Source: Phytophthora sp. 'mugwort'
Lineage: Eukaryota; Oomycota; Peronosporomycetes; Peronosporales; Peronosporaceae
Length of the DNA: 64,000 nt
Direction of reading: 5' to 3'
Assembly (NCBI GenBank): GCA_033558025.1
Contig: JAUCEF010000003.1
Span: 3,188,001-3,252,000, forward strand
The notes under the pieces were generated by a model that was not told where the DNA came from, did no database searches, and saw only the letters and a list, made by a program, of their open reading frames with translations. Each line of letters opens with the position of its first letter. Positions within the stretch are counted from its first letter, which is position 1. Made by a program: the position numbers and the translations under genes. This document shows, in pieces, positions 50,103 through 58,878 of the stretch.

Positions 50103-51098
50103 TTATTTTTTCAATGATAGTAAGCTGCTCTTCTGTTTGTCCAAGCAGCCGACTTGCGCCAAGATCTCATCGAGCGAGATCCGCTCACTTGGGTCAATTT
50201 TAAGCATCCGAGACACAAGATCCAGCGTGGGTTTGGATACTTTTACCCCCCACGACTTTAACACAGCTGCCAGGCCGCAACGTTGAAAGGCCAGAAACGA
50301 AGCTTCTTTTCGCGATGCAATTGATATCAACGGCGAGCCCGACAACATGATGAACCACATGATGCCCAATGACCAGATATCCGCCTTTACTGGGTCGTAT
50401 TCTTCCCCAGCCTCGACTTCGGGGGCCATGTAGTATTCCTTGCCCACACGGTCAGTGCAATGTACGTTGACGTCCACTGAGAGTCCGAAGTCCGAGATCT
50501 TGCACTCACCATTATGCATCAGTACGTTCTCAAGTGACAGATCACAATGGGCAATACCAAGCTGACGGTGCAGGTAGTCGACGCCATCAAAGATCTGCTT
50601 CATCATCCCAATAGACTGTCGCTCGTCCACAGCTCCTTTCCTGGTAGTGGAGACAAGATGGGTATAGAGATCCCCATCAGCGCAGAACTCGCCGACAAGG
50701 TAGATGCATTTGTGTTCTTGGAAGTGGAAGTAGGAGTCGACGACGTTGCAGTGCCCTCCCGTTGCAACGACACGTTCGGCGACGCGACACTCCTGTAGTG
50801 GGTCGTCTAGCACGCGGTTGGCTCCAGCTCGATCTCGTTCATCGATGGCACGAGGGATCGACATGCACTTGACAGCAACGATGCGTCTTTTGCCAACTGG
50901 GAGCGGTGGAAGACTTGGATGTTGAAGGCTCAGCTCGCACTCGATGACTTGACCGTAGAGAGCATCGCCGAGTTTCCGTCGGAATCGTAGCTGCGACGTG
51001 GACATGACGTTGTGGTTTGCGGTGGTTTGGCCCGAGGCGTCAAAAAGGATTGTGTAAGGAATAGAAGAGGATCTCGCTCCCGCCGGAAGAAAGGGCAT
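50103..51098 (-). CDS. Ser/Thr protein kinase, non-RD type
   Basis: 331 residues, single exon. The kinase domain fills residues about 42-315: glycine loop GDALYGQV (44-51), ATP-binding Lys77 in VAVK, catalytic loop HCDLSLEN (184-191), DFG at 203-205, APE at 225-227, DIWSLG (240-245) and the late Arg306 in SERIS. Lys, Asp186, Asn191 and Asp203 are all present, so the enzyme should phosphorylate Ser/Thr. The usual HRD Arg is Cys185, making it a non-RD kinase that would not rely on classical activation-loop phosphorylation (inference). The short N terminus has no signal peptide or other domain. Met32 (51003-51005) is an equally plausible start, 300 residues long. HCDLSLENVL suggests a CaMK- or SNF1-like group; substrates are unknown. 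A broken paralogue lies 2.2 kb away on the same strand. Confidence 0.88.
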   Translation of the reverse strand: MPFLPAGARSSSIPYTILFDASGQTTANHNVMSTSQLRFRRKLGDALYGQVIECELSLQHPSLPPLPVGKRRIVAVKCMSIPRAIDERDRAGANRVLDDPLQECRVAERVVATGGHCNVVDSYFHFQEHKCIYLVGEFCADGDLYTHLVSTTRKGAVDERQSIGMMKQIFDGVDYLHRQLGIAHCDLSLENVLMHNGECKISDFGLSVDVNVHCTDRVGKEYYMAPEVEAGEEYDPVKADIWSLGIMWFIMLSGSPLISIASRKEASFLAFQRCGLAAVLKSWGVKVSKPTLDLVSRMLKIDPSERISLDEILAQVGCLDKQKSSLLSLKK

Positions 51099-51543
51099 GA
51101 ATGTTCAGACTTAGCTATCACGATGTGGTCGGAGGGCTCGTTCCAGCGATTTAAAAAGCTTGCACCATGTCTTAGGAATGTTTCCACGACGCCAGCAACA
51201 GCCTGGCGTGGGTGAGAGTAGCTCGCAGCAGAGCGTCTATGCCCTGATCCCAAGAAATGCGGAGGTGAATTTACTACGGTACGACTACCCAGTGCCATCA
51301 GTACTACTACAAAATCAAAATGGAATTGCCTTCTCTGCCCCCCCCCCCTCAAATGAGGGCATAGCAGTTGAAATGAAGCCGCCAAGTAAACGGGATAGCG
51401 ATATAGACGATCAAACCTAGAAATCGAGTTTCACAAAGAAGCGTCAGTGCATTGCTCAGGTTCAGTCGACTTCCGAATCGTTCAATTTTCGTGGAAGAAG
51501 CTCTGGACTTAGTTGGAAAACGGTCACCCCGCGTGTGCTTAAG

Positions 51544-51568
51544 CTACTAGTCAATGACTAGTAGTCAT
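51544..51568. repeat. Overlapping palindromes
   Basis: CTACTAGTCA and TGACTAGTAG are perfect complements around a single A (51544-51564). The second arm starts another palindrome, ATGACTA-G-TAGTCAT (51554-51568). The two folds are mutually exclusive. Confidence 0.8.
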
Positions 51569-51855
51569 TACGGTAGAGTTCCGTTTCGAAGCCCACCGCT
51601 CAGAGCAGTCGCCTTCCAATTCCTCACTCATTTGTTCCTCCTGTTTACATCTTTGCTTCAGTGAGCAAAATGTCGATGAATTCAAATGTTGTATTACTAT
51701 TTGGAAGCGGCTCGGCTCAAATGCTTGATTTCTAGGACTAAAATTCCTAATCCTGAAAATCCCTATTTGCCTTAGCAAATGTCAAGTCAACCCGGTTGCG
51801 ACGCCCTGAGACGAGTAGGCGCCCCCAGGTGGGATTTCCATTTCAATGACCCAGA

Positions 51856-51871
51856 AACGGAGCGCTCCGTT
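51856..51871. repeat. Perfect 16-bp palindrome
   Basis: AACGGAGCGCTCCGTT reads the same on both strands. It could be a dimeric protein binding site or a transposon end; no partner was found. Confidence 0.75.
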
Positions 51872-51912
51872 ACAGCCTCGCCCTGATTCGAGTGGTGGTC
51901 CTGTCGCTTTGT

Positions 51913-51929
51913 ACTGAAGGGCCTTCAGT
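51913..51929. repeat. 17-bp palindrome
   Basis: ACTGAAGG and CCTTCAGT are complementary around a central G. Confidence 0.7.
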
Positions 51930-53344
51930 GAAAGCTGACGCGAAGCCACACCTTTGAAAAAGAAACTGTCCCGGCGGCTCCATGCACGACAGCGGCTTGT
52001 TCCGTTGCTCTCGGCCTGTATCGTTAAATGTAGCCGACTTCAGCTAGTTGTTCTTGTCATCGATGGACTCGAGACTACTCTCTACCAAAATAAAGCGCCT
52101 TGCCAGCGTAATAAACATGCCAGGATCCGTGGCAGAGGCCAAGTAGTTAGTGATGTGGACGATGTCAGTTGCCGATTCACCCCCAGGTTGAGGCATTTCT
52201 CACGTCATGGCACTTCCCTCGTGGCTTTGCCTGCTCATTTCCATCATGCCCAGCAAGCACGAATCGCATGACGGCGAGAATCCACAGAAGACTGGCTGAA
52301 CACTGAAGAGTTAAAAGGCCAAAGCGTGCGAGGTGGATTCAAGACACGCGAGCAGTTCAGTCGATACGTCTTTAATCGAGTATCCTTGGATTACGATTGC
52401 ATTCTTACTACGATGCTCGTATATGCACTAGGGACAAAAGCCTTAGCATCAATTTAAACCTTGAATCTTAGCCCCGAGTCGCGGTTACTAACATACAAAT
52501 TCGTTATAAAGCTAGTATGCTCTCCAATGGAGCAATTACTATTCAAATGTGACAACAATGAAAAGGGACGGTGAGATCTGACAGAGAAATGACAGCGACG
52601 TTCAGTCCATCTCTCGTTGCAAATAAACATTTATTCCCCACAACCACGAGGGTGGGGGTTTCACCTCGCCAGGAGGTACCAGCCATGGACTCAGATTTTT
52701 AACACTAGGGACTCCCTACTCGTAGTACTATGGAATCCGTAGTCCATCCCGATGCACCTTCTACTGTACGTTGATTTACTTCCCTCACTCTACGTTAATT
52801 TACTTGTTCGGGACTCCCTCTCTCTAATACACACGCCAAGATATTTGAAGCAGAAGTCCTTGCGAGCAAAACCAATGGAGAACGATTTAGTCTTAGCGGA
52901 GGTCGCACCTTTGAAAACCGATGTCACGGATACGTCGATTGATATTTACCCTCTTCCGTTCAAGAAAGCGAACTTAAGGACTTAACGATAGCGCACTGTC
53001 ACAATCAGTCTGCTAACGAGACCGTGGATGCACACAGGTTGTTTCAAGAACGGAGATACTTCAGCTGTGGGTTCAAATAGAATCAGGCAGTCGACGGCTA
53101 GTTTCCTGCCATAAATTACGATTAACCTCTTTTCTAAAGTAAAGTCTATCGTTTGTTTATACCACCGACAAAACAGTTTGCAAACTCCCTGTCGATAGTC
53201 GACTATGTTAATGGTTTAATGACGAGGAACGCGGGTGTGATGCTTGTGTCTTGTTCTATTATGGTAATCCGAACGCCTGAGCTCGGAATGTACCAATGCC
53301 AGAAGATGTATTGGAGTACAGTGAGACTAACACTCTAACACTTG

Positions 53345-53599
53345 CTAGTTTTCCGTCATATAAAATTTATCGATTGAAATGTGCTCGGCAGGCTCGACCT
53401 TAAGCATCGTCGAGATGAGGTCCATCACATGCGTTGGCAGCTTCGTGTTAATCTTCCAGGACTCCAAGACCGCTCCGACTCTATACTGCTCCAAGGTGGC
53501 GGACAGCTGAGAGTGTTCCCGCTGTAACATGTGTACCTCAGACGGTGCACAATGTGCGAGATGGAAGTTTTCACCCCTTCTTAGCCAGTGGAAAAGCAT
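53345..53599 (-). pseudogene. Truncated protein kinase paralogue (C-terminal lobe only)
   Basis: The 84-codon open frame ends with AVLESWKINTKLPTHVMDLI, STMLKVEPAEHISIDKFY. This lines up with AVLKSWGVKVSKPTLDLVSR, MLKIDPSERISLDEIL of the intact kinase at 50,103-51,098. Only the last part of the C-lobe is left; the catalytic loop and DFG are absent and a stop sits directly upstream of the first Met. SERIS has become AEHIS, losing the conserved Arg. Same strand and 2.2 kb distance suggest an old tandem duplicate that has been truncated. Confidence 0.7.
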
Positions 53600-54513
53600 T
53601 GATCAGCCGTCGTTCGCGTGTCCAGCGTAGCACAATTCCAATGCCGTCCACGGGCCTCGGCGAGCGGGAGCTAAACCTCGACTAAACTCTTGGTGGCGGG
53701 CGCCTAAATCTTAGACCTGTTTGCTAATGGGGCACTCGAGACGGCAACAGCCATCTCGAGTCTCCCGAGAGCTGAATCTCAATCGACAGACAGGAACAGG
53801 ACGGAGGATGAAGGCAAAATCTGCACGCCATCGCGCCCAAGAGCTAACAGTAGAAGCCGGATCCGCCCGCATGTTCTACATTTTCGTTCTACTTTCTCAG
53901 ATCCACACACCAAACTTTAAATACTCGTCCAGCATGCAGCAAATGCTTACGAGGCCTAGTGCTGGGGTGGAGGATCGAATCGACTCGCACCTGGTAGAGA
54001 CGCTAAAGCACAAGTTTCATGGTCCACCTTTGGACAGAGAGTTAATTAGAGACCCCGCTTTTGCTAGTGGTGACATATTGCCAATCTCTTCTCAGTCAGG
54101 CAAAGGTTTCGCGACGCACTGAGTACAAACAACGACGGCATGACATTGTAGTCACTCTTGACCAAGCTATGGGTAGTTTGTAAAATGATGACCCTTTGCA
54201 CTACGAGAATACTGAGAACGGACATTTCCAGCTCGATATTCTGATCTGTGTCCTGATTCCACTTCTTACGCACTCAATTCGACTTTTGGACCAGAATTTG
54301 CTGCGGAAAAAGAGCAGCCTCGTCCACTTATCTGCTGCTTGACGGTAGATTAACATTCTGACCCCCCGTTCTGCGTTTTACTAGCATCGCCTCTATGAAT
54401 AAACGACACTGATTAAGCCATTTTTGAGGAAAAAATAGCATCTTCTAATAACTTTCGAGTGCGTTGTGTCGAATTTGCATCGCTAATTGAAAAGCACATC
54501 ACGAATCAAGAAC
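53600..54513. other. Intergenic region before the membrane-protein gene
   Basis: A 132-codon plus-strand open frame (ATG at 53727, stop at 54120-54122) is present but matches no family I recognise and may be chance. The AT-rich last 150 bp precede the start of the membrane-protein gene; no core promoter motif could be assigned with confidence. Confidence 0.4.
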
Positions 54514-56388
54514 ATGCAGGCCCAACCAATTCGTACCTGGAATCTCCAACAAAGCTCCACGGTTCACCCACAGACGCCAAAGACAGGTAGAACACATCGC
54601 CCAGGGTCGAATTTTAGGAATCAATTTATTACGAAATGTGAGCAAGCGCTACACTTGTGGGACCAAGCCGAGGTCGGACACAGAGGACGTAACTCTGTCC
54701 AACGCGCGCTAGTACTTCGTGAGTACTGCGAGCATACGACTCCAGCTCGAGTATTTACTGTGTGTGTCATGGCTCCACTCCCTGCACTTGTAATCACGAT
54801 CGGTCTCGATTGTATCCCGTTGGTGGATCCGTCTGAAGGTTGGCAAGCTAATTACGCGCTGTGGATTCGAATGTACTGGCAGCTTTTCTTCATCTCAATT
54901 GGTGGCGTACTTCAGTTAAAGCCTATGATTATACCGGGAATGATCACAAAAAAGGGAGCGATAGCGATTGCGTTGGCATCCTCCACAACTTTTGTTAGTT
55001 TTGAACTTGTACTCGCCAGTTCTTGGGGATTCCCGATCCCTTTCAGTATCGTGTTCACCGTTGGGGTCTACGTATCAATGTTTTTGTTTTTCACGGTAAT
55101 GCTGATCGGATTTAGAATATCCACATCTTCTTCAACACTGCAGCAGCAACTCAAGGCACCTTCGGTGGCCGCTGAAGGTGCTTTAGTGTTGATTTATCCC
55201 ACTTTTAACGCCATTTTCACTCGGATTTCGGGTCTACAACAAACGATGCTCATTTGCACGCTTCCTATCTTCAAATTTGTAATGAGACTTCTCATTGCTC
55301 GCGTATCAGCCCATCTGGACGAATGTATGGCAACCATCGTAGTTTTCTCGGTAGAAGTCTTCAACGCGTTGTACGTGTCTATTAGCATGCAGACTTCGAC
55401 GTCATCGATCACTATCCCACTCCTTTTACTAGTTGAGGCAGTCCCGATTGCAATTGCTGTTCGGAAGATTTACTCGCAAACGCGACTTCCCACTCTGCCG
55501 TTCGGAACTCCGACCACGAACTGCCTTGATGATCTGCCCACGCGACTACGAAGTGCATTTCAAGAAGGGCGAGCTCGTGGCCTAGGCGTAAAGTGTATTC
55601 GAGTCGAGGCACCAATTCCTCTACCCATTTCGACCGAAAACCGAGAGCTTTTGGAGGAACTTAATGCGATCACGTCCGTAGGAAACTATCCGAAGCGTTT
55701 AACACGGTTGCGTCCCACTTCTCTATGTCAAACCGCACTAATTCTTAGCTATTCAGCGGCGACAGACGACACCCGAAACCAATCGAAGTCACAGCACAAC
55801 GCACAGCAAATTCTCTATCTGCCAACGTGTGGCTCTACCGCTTCGTGTTCCTCAAGTCACTTTGGTTCTTCAGCTGTCTACCCATTAAACGAAATTGTGC
55901 CTTATAAGCGAGCGTCGATCACGAAATCTCCTCGGAAATCGCTACCCAACGCTCCAGATACAACAGACAGGAAAGTTTCTCGCCAAGCGATTCAAGTAGA
56001 AGCGGTACAAGACAAACTACAAGCGCTTTTCCATAGTGAATATCTAGCGCTGATCGAGTATATCGAATGTGTGGTACCTCTTCTCTACGCGATGTACCTC
56101 GGTCTTCTCGTGCATCTTCCAAACAGAGTCTATTATGCTCATGCGGAGTCGCTTTCGTTTTCCAAAGCGTCATCTACTCTCATGACCCTTGCGTTGTATG
56201 GATTAGTGGAGATAATCTCGCTTAGTCTGCTCCACGCGTTGCTCAAGAGACGACTCGGATTCTCGCCCTTGTACCAAGTAGCGTTTGTGTTAGAGAATCA
56301 CGCCGCCACTGTTCAAGGTCATTTTCTCGTGTGGATCGTGTATTGTTTACCCTTCACCTTACAGCACTATGGTTCGTTTGCATTGTGA
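54514..56388 (+). CDS. Large multi-pass membrane protein, family not recognised
   Basis: 624 residues from the first ATG (54514); the open frame runs nine codons further up but without another ATG. The N-terminal 75 residues are polar and carry no signal peptide. Hydrophobic segments fall near 80-102, 116-140, 148-170, 174-200, 243-262, 271-291, 298-317, 512-537, 556-578 and 603-617. That gives about seven spans, a large Ser/Thr-rich hydrophilic loop (about 320-505) with PRKSLPNAP- and NQSKSQHN-like stretches, then three spans. The layout (N-terminal block, long regulatory loop, C-terminal block) suits a transporter or receptor-like protein, but no transport signature is visible. No intron is needed. 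It is the best-preserved long gene of the window and is immediately followed by a hAT insertion 148 bp beyond its stop. Function unknown. Confidence 0.85.
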   Translation: MQAQPIRTWNLQQSSTVHPQTPKTGRTHRPGSNFRNQFITKCEQALHLWDQAEVGHRGRNSVQRALVLREYCEHTTPARVFTVCVMAPLPALVITIGLDCIPLVDPSEGWQANYALWIRMYWQLFFISIGGVLQLKPMIIPGMITKKGAIAIALASSTTFVSFELVLASSWGFPIPFSIVFTVGVYVSMFLFFTVMLIGFRISTSSSTLQQQLKAPSVAAEGALVLIYPTFNAIFTRISGLQQTMLICTLPIFKFVMRLLIARVSAHLDECMATIVVFSVEVFNALYVSISMQTSTSSITIPLLLLVEAVPIAIAVRKIYSQTRLPTLPFGTPTTNCLDDLPTRLRSAFQEGRARGLGVKCIRVEAPIPLPISTENRELLEELNAITSVGNYPKRLTRLRPTSLCQTALILSYSAATDDTRNQSKSQHNAQQILYLPTCGSTASCSSSHFGSSAVYPLNEIVPYKRASITKSPRKSLPNAPDTTDRKVSRQAIQVEAVQDKLQALFHSEYLALIEYIECVVPLLYAMYLGLLVHLPNRVYYAHAESLSFSKASSTLMTLALYGLVEIISLSLLHALLKRRLGFSPLYQVAFVLENHAATVQGHFLVWIVYCLPFTLQHYGSFAL

Positions 56389-56535
56389 AATTTCGACTGA
56401 TTATTACTCTGCGATTACTAATAGTTTTGTCGTTCTTTATGTAGGGGTTGACTTTACTTTCAAGTTTGCTTGGCTACACGATAGCTGAATATTTGCTCCC
56501 TATTCTGTAGTTTTAGTGTACTGTAATCGTAGCGA

Positions 56536-56543
56536 CTTTGACC
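56536..56543. repeat. Left 8-bp target-site duplication of hAT-1
   Basis: CTTTGACC, identical to 58630-58637. Confidence 0.9.
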
Positions 56544-58629
56544 CAGGCATACCGAAAAATACATTGGTTAAACAGTTACTGTCAATAAAGTTTAACAATA
56601 TATTTATTCTTGCGGATTTTTGCGGAATATGATTATTTATTGCAGTGAAGAATGGTGCTCCATTCGTTTCTTCAGCCAGCCAACTACAGTGACCACTGCT
56701 GCGATCAAGGCTCCTTTTGCAATTAGTTTTCCACTCAAGTCTTCATCTGTGCCAACCCCCGCAATGCTGGCCCCTCAGCGACTCGTCCGCCCCACCTTCT
56801 CGACCCGGCAGGTCTCCCAGTTCTTCTTTCGGCCTTGCCGGGATGAGAATGATGAGACCATTCTTGAGTACTACCGGTGCCGCTGTTGTACGGTGCGCAA
56901 GCAGGGAAGCCGCAACGGCTGGTCCAATCTGATGCAGCACGTCCGCCAGCAGCACCCGGAATACGAGGTCGAGATGCTGGCTGCCACGACCACAGAGACT
57001 GGGTCACTGGCACACTACGTGCGCCATACCTCTCAGAATCGGTACGGATGGCTGCGATGGATTGTGATGAACAATCTACCTCTCCCCTTTTGTGAGAATG
57101 CAGACGCTAGACGGTAAGAAACACAAGATATAAATTCATTTTTATCAGTATTTACTAGCACTCTTCATTATTTACCTTGTAGTTACTCCACTCTCGATTT
57201 GATTTGTGTCGAAACGCTGGTATCCGTTTTGGACGGGGACATGTTGGCTGTGCTGCGAAAGATAGCGGCTGATATCCCCGAGTATTTCGGACTCATCCTG
57301 GATGGCTGAGCCATGCATCAGAACACTACGTGGCTGTCTTTGCCAGCTATGAGGTGGATGGCGTGGCAAAGCAGCCACTGCTGTGCATGTCTCCTCTCAT
57401 TGCAGCTCCTGACGACGACCACTCCGCCCAAACGCACCAGGCCTTTCTGACGGAGATGCTACGCCGTGACTACGGTAAGCGTATGGACCAATGTCTGTTT
57501 ATTGTTGGTGACAATTGCTCCGTCAACCGTTGTCTATCTACACTGCTGGATGTCCCTTTGGTCGGCTGTGCAAGCCAGCGCCTAAATTTGGCTGTCCAAC
57601 TTGACTTGGCCGACCACGAGGAAGACCTATCGGCGGTGCAAGCTCTCATGGTCAAGCTGCGCACCTTGAACCAATCGGCAAAATTCCGGTAAGTTATTTT
57701 TTGGAGTGGTTCTTACTACTATAATTAAAATATTTTTGTGTGGCTATGGATGTAATTCTGAACAGATTCAAAACGCCACTCCGACCTGTCATTCGCCAAT
57801 CCACACGATGGAGCTCCACGTTCGGAATACTAAAGCGCTATTTCAGGCTGCTGGAGCACTTGGATGCTGACGACGAAGACCTGGCAGAGCTGCTGCCCGC
57901 AACAAGAGGCTTCGGGTGCTTCTCAAGGAGCTGGAGGATGTCGAGTCCATTGCGAAGGCGCTACAGCGAGAGGACATCACCCTGCTGGACGTCCCTGTGT
58001 GGCTTAATGGATTGATCAAGCTTAAGCCGGCTTACACTGCGTATTTGGGTACGTTCATTGCAGTGATATGTCACTAAATTTTACTTACGCACTTACATGC
58101 AGCTCCTCGTTCTGATATTGTAGCGAACCCCAACTTCGAAGCCGGCTGCGTGCGAATTCTGAAAGGCAAGGTAGCGAAGATGACAAGAAACGAGAAGGCC
58201 TCGCAGCGACCCTTCGTAATTGAGCTAGGTGAAGCAGCAGCAGTACCAACGGCCAGCACGAATGAGTCGCTGGTGGAGAGGATCCAGAAGCAGCGTCGAA
58301 TTGCTGCAGAAGTGGAGACGTATAGGCTGATCAAGTCGATTCCGCCAACTTCGAACGTCGTCGAGAGTTTTTTTTAGCGTCGCGCGTGCAACGCTTGGTC
58401 AAGAACGTCACTGCTTGCAGCCTGCAACGCTAGAAAAGCTGCTCTACCTGCGCGAGAACGGCAACTATTGGAGTGTCCTCACTGTTGATGTACTGGATTA
58501 GCTGGTTACTGGCATGTTGCTGATAGTACGTTATGCAATAATTTACTGACGGCTTTCCTTCCTAGCGACGCATTACTTATTTTTCTGTTGCAGGTCCACT
58601 AGATATCAATGCCATAATCGGCATGCCTG
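56544..58629 (+). mobile_element. Complete hAT transposon (hAT-1) with target-site duplication
   Basis: 2,086 bp. The ends are imperfect inverted repeats: CAGGCATACCGA... (56544-56566) and, read inward from 58629, CAGGCATGCCGA..., both closing with CATTG and matching at 17 of 23 positions. The 8 bp outside are identical, CTTTGACC (56536-56543 and 58630-58637), the target length expected of hAT elements. The single gene inside has BED finger, RNase H-like and C-terminal dimerisation parts. A perfect duplication implies a rather young insertion. It sits just beyond the 3' end of the membrane-protein gene. Confidence 0.92.
56629..58500 (+). pseudogene. hAT-1 transposase gene, four exons, three 1-base frame breaks
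   Basis: Start at ATG 56629, or the in-frame ATG 56764 just before the BED finger. Exon 1 encodes a BED zinc finger (CRCC ... NLMQHVRQQH). Introns with GTAAG/GTACG and CAG/TAG borders lie at 57114-57182, 57689-57765 and 58049-58102, each restoring frame. Later exons give LILDG, FIVGDNCSVN, LVGCASQRLNLAV, RQSTRWSSTF, and the dimerisation segment SIPPTSNVVESFF ... LREN, GNYWSV, ending at TAG 58498-58500. Three frame breaks occur: near 57308 (G run one short), near 57900 (A run one short) and 58369-58376 (T8, one too many). All three are homopolymer-length changes, so they may be sequencing errors and the gene may really be intact. If real, the transposase is dead. Mechanism: cut-and-paste DNA transposition in the nucleus. 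Confidence 0.85.
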
Positions 58630-58637
58630 CTTTGACC
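58630..58637. repeat. Right 8-bp target-site duplication of hAT-1
   Basis: CTTTGACC, identical to 56536-56543. Confidence 0.9.
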
Positions 58638-58878
58638 GTGATTTTCCAGTTCCATTCACGAAAGGCAATTGGTAAATTGGTGCGTAGTCGAAACTTCGCT
58701 TGAGAATCAAGTGAAGACCAAGGAAGGAGCAGCCAAACCTAGACACGGACGAGCGGAAACAGCGTCGGTGAGACCTTTTCATATGTTAACTTTACGTGTT
58801 TGCAAAGGTCACTCTATGTACTCGGCAAGAACTATGTAAAAAAGTACCCACAATGAAATATTGCATTAAAACCCCCAC
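58638..58878. other. Spacer between hAT-1 and hAT-2
   Basis: Only 241 bp, AT-rich, with no gene seen. Confidence 0.5.

Larger units (their letters stand above)
51099..53344. other. Intergenic region with a palindrome cluster
   Basis: Upstream side of the kinase gene. A run of 11 C lies at 51338-51348. Three palindromes fall within 400 bp (51544-51564, 51856-51871, 51913-51929; listed separately). Near 52,700-52,820 the motif GGGACTCCCT occurs twice and a 20-bp stretch (TACGTTGATTTACTT and TACGTTAATTTACTT) is imperfectly duplicated. Short open frames (up to 105 codons) are not convincing. Confidence 0.45.

Noticed and set aside
50547..50798. Plus-strand open frame antisense to the kinase
   Set aside because: It is a shadow of the well-supported minus-strand kinase codons.
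53050..53080. T-arm-like sequence GTGGGTTCAAAT near 53,070
   Set aside because: The complementary CCCAC arm and the rest of a tRNA are missing.
56735..57013. Minus-strand open frames opposite hAT-1 exon 1
   Set aside because: They are shadows of the BED-finger exon, with no support of their own.
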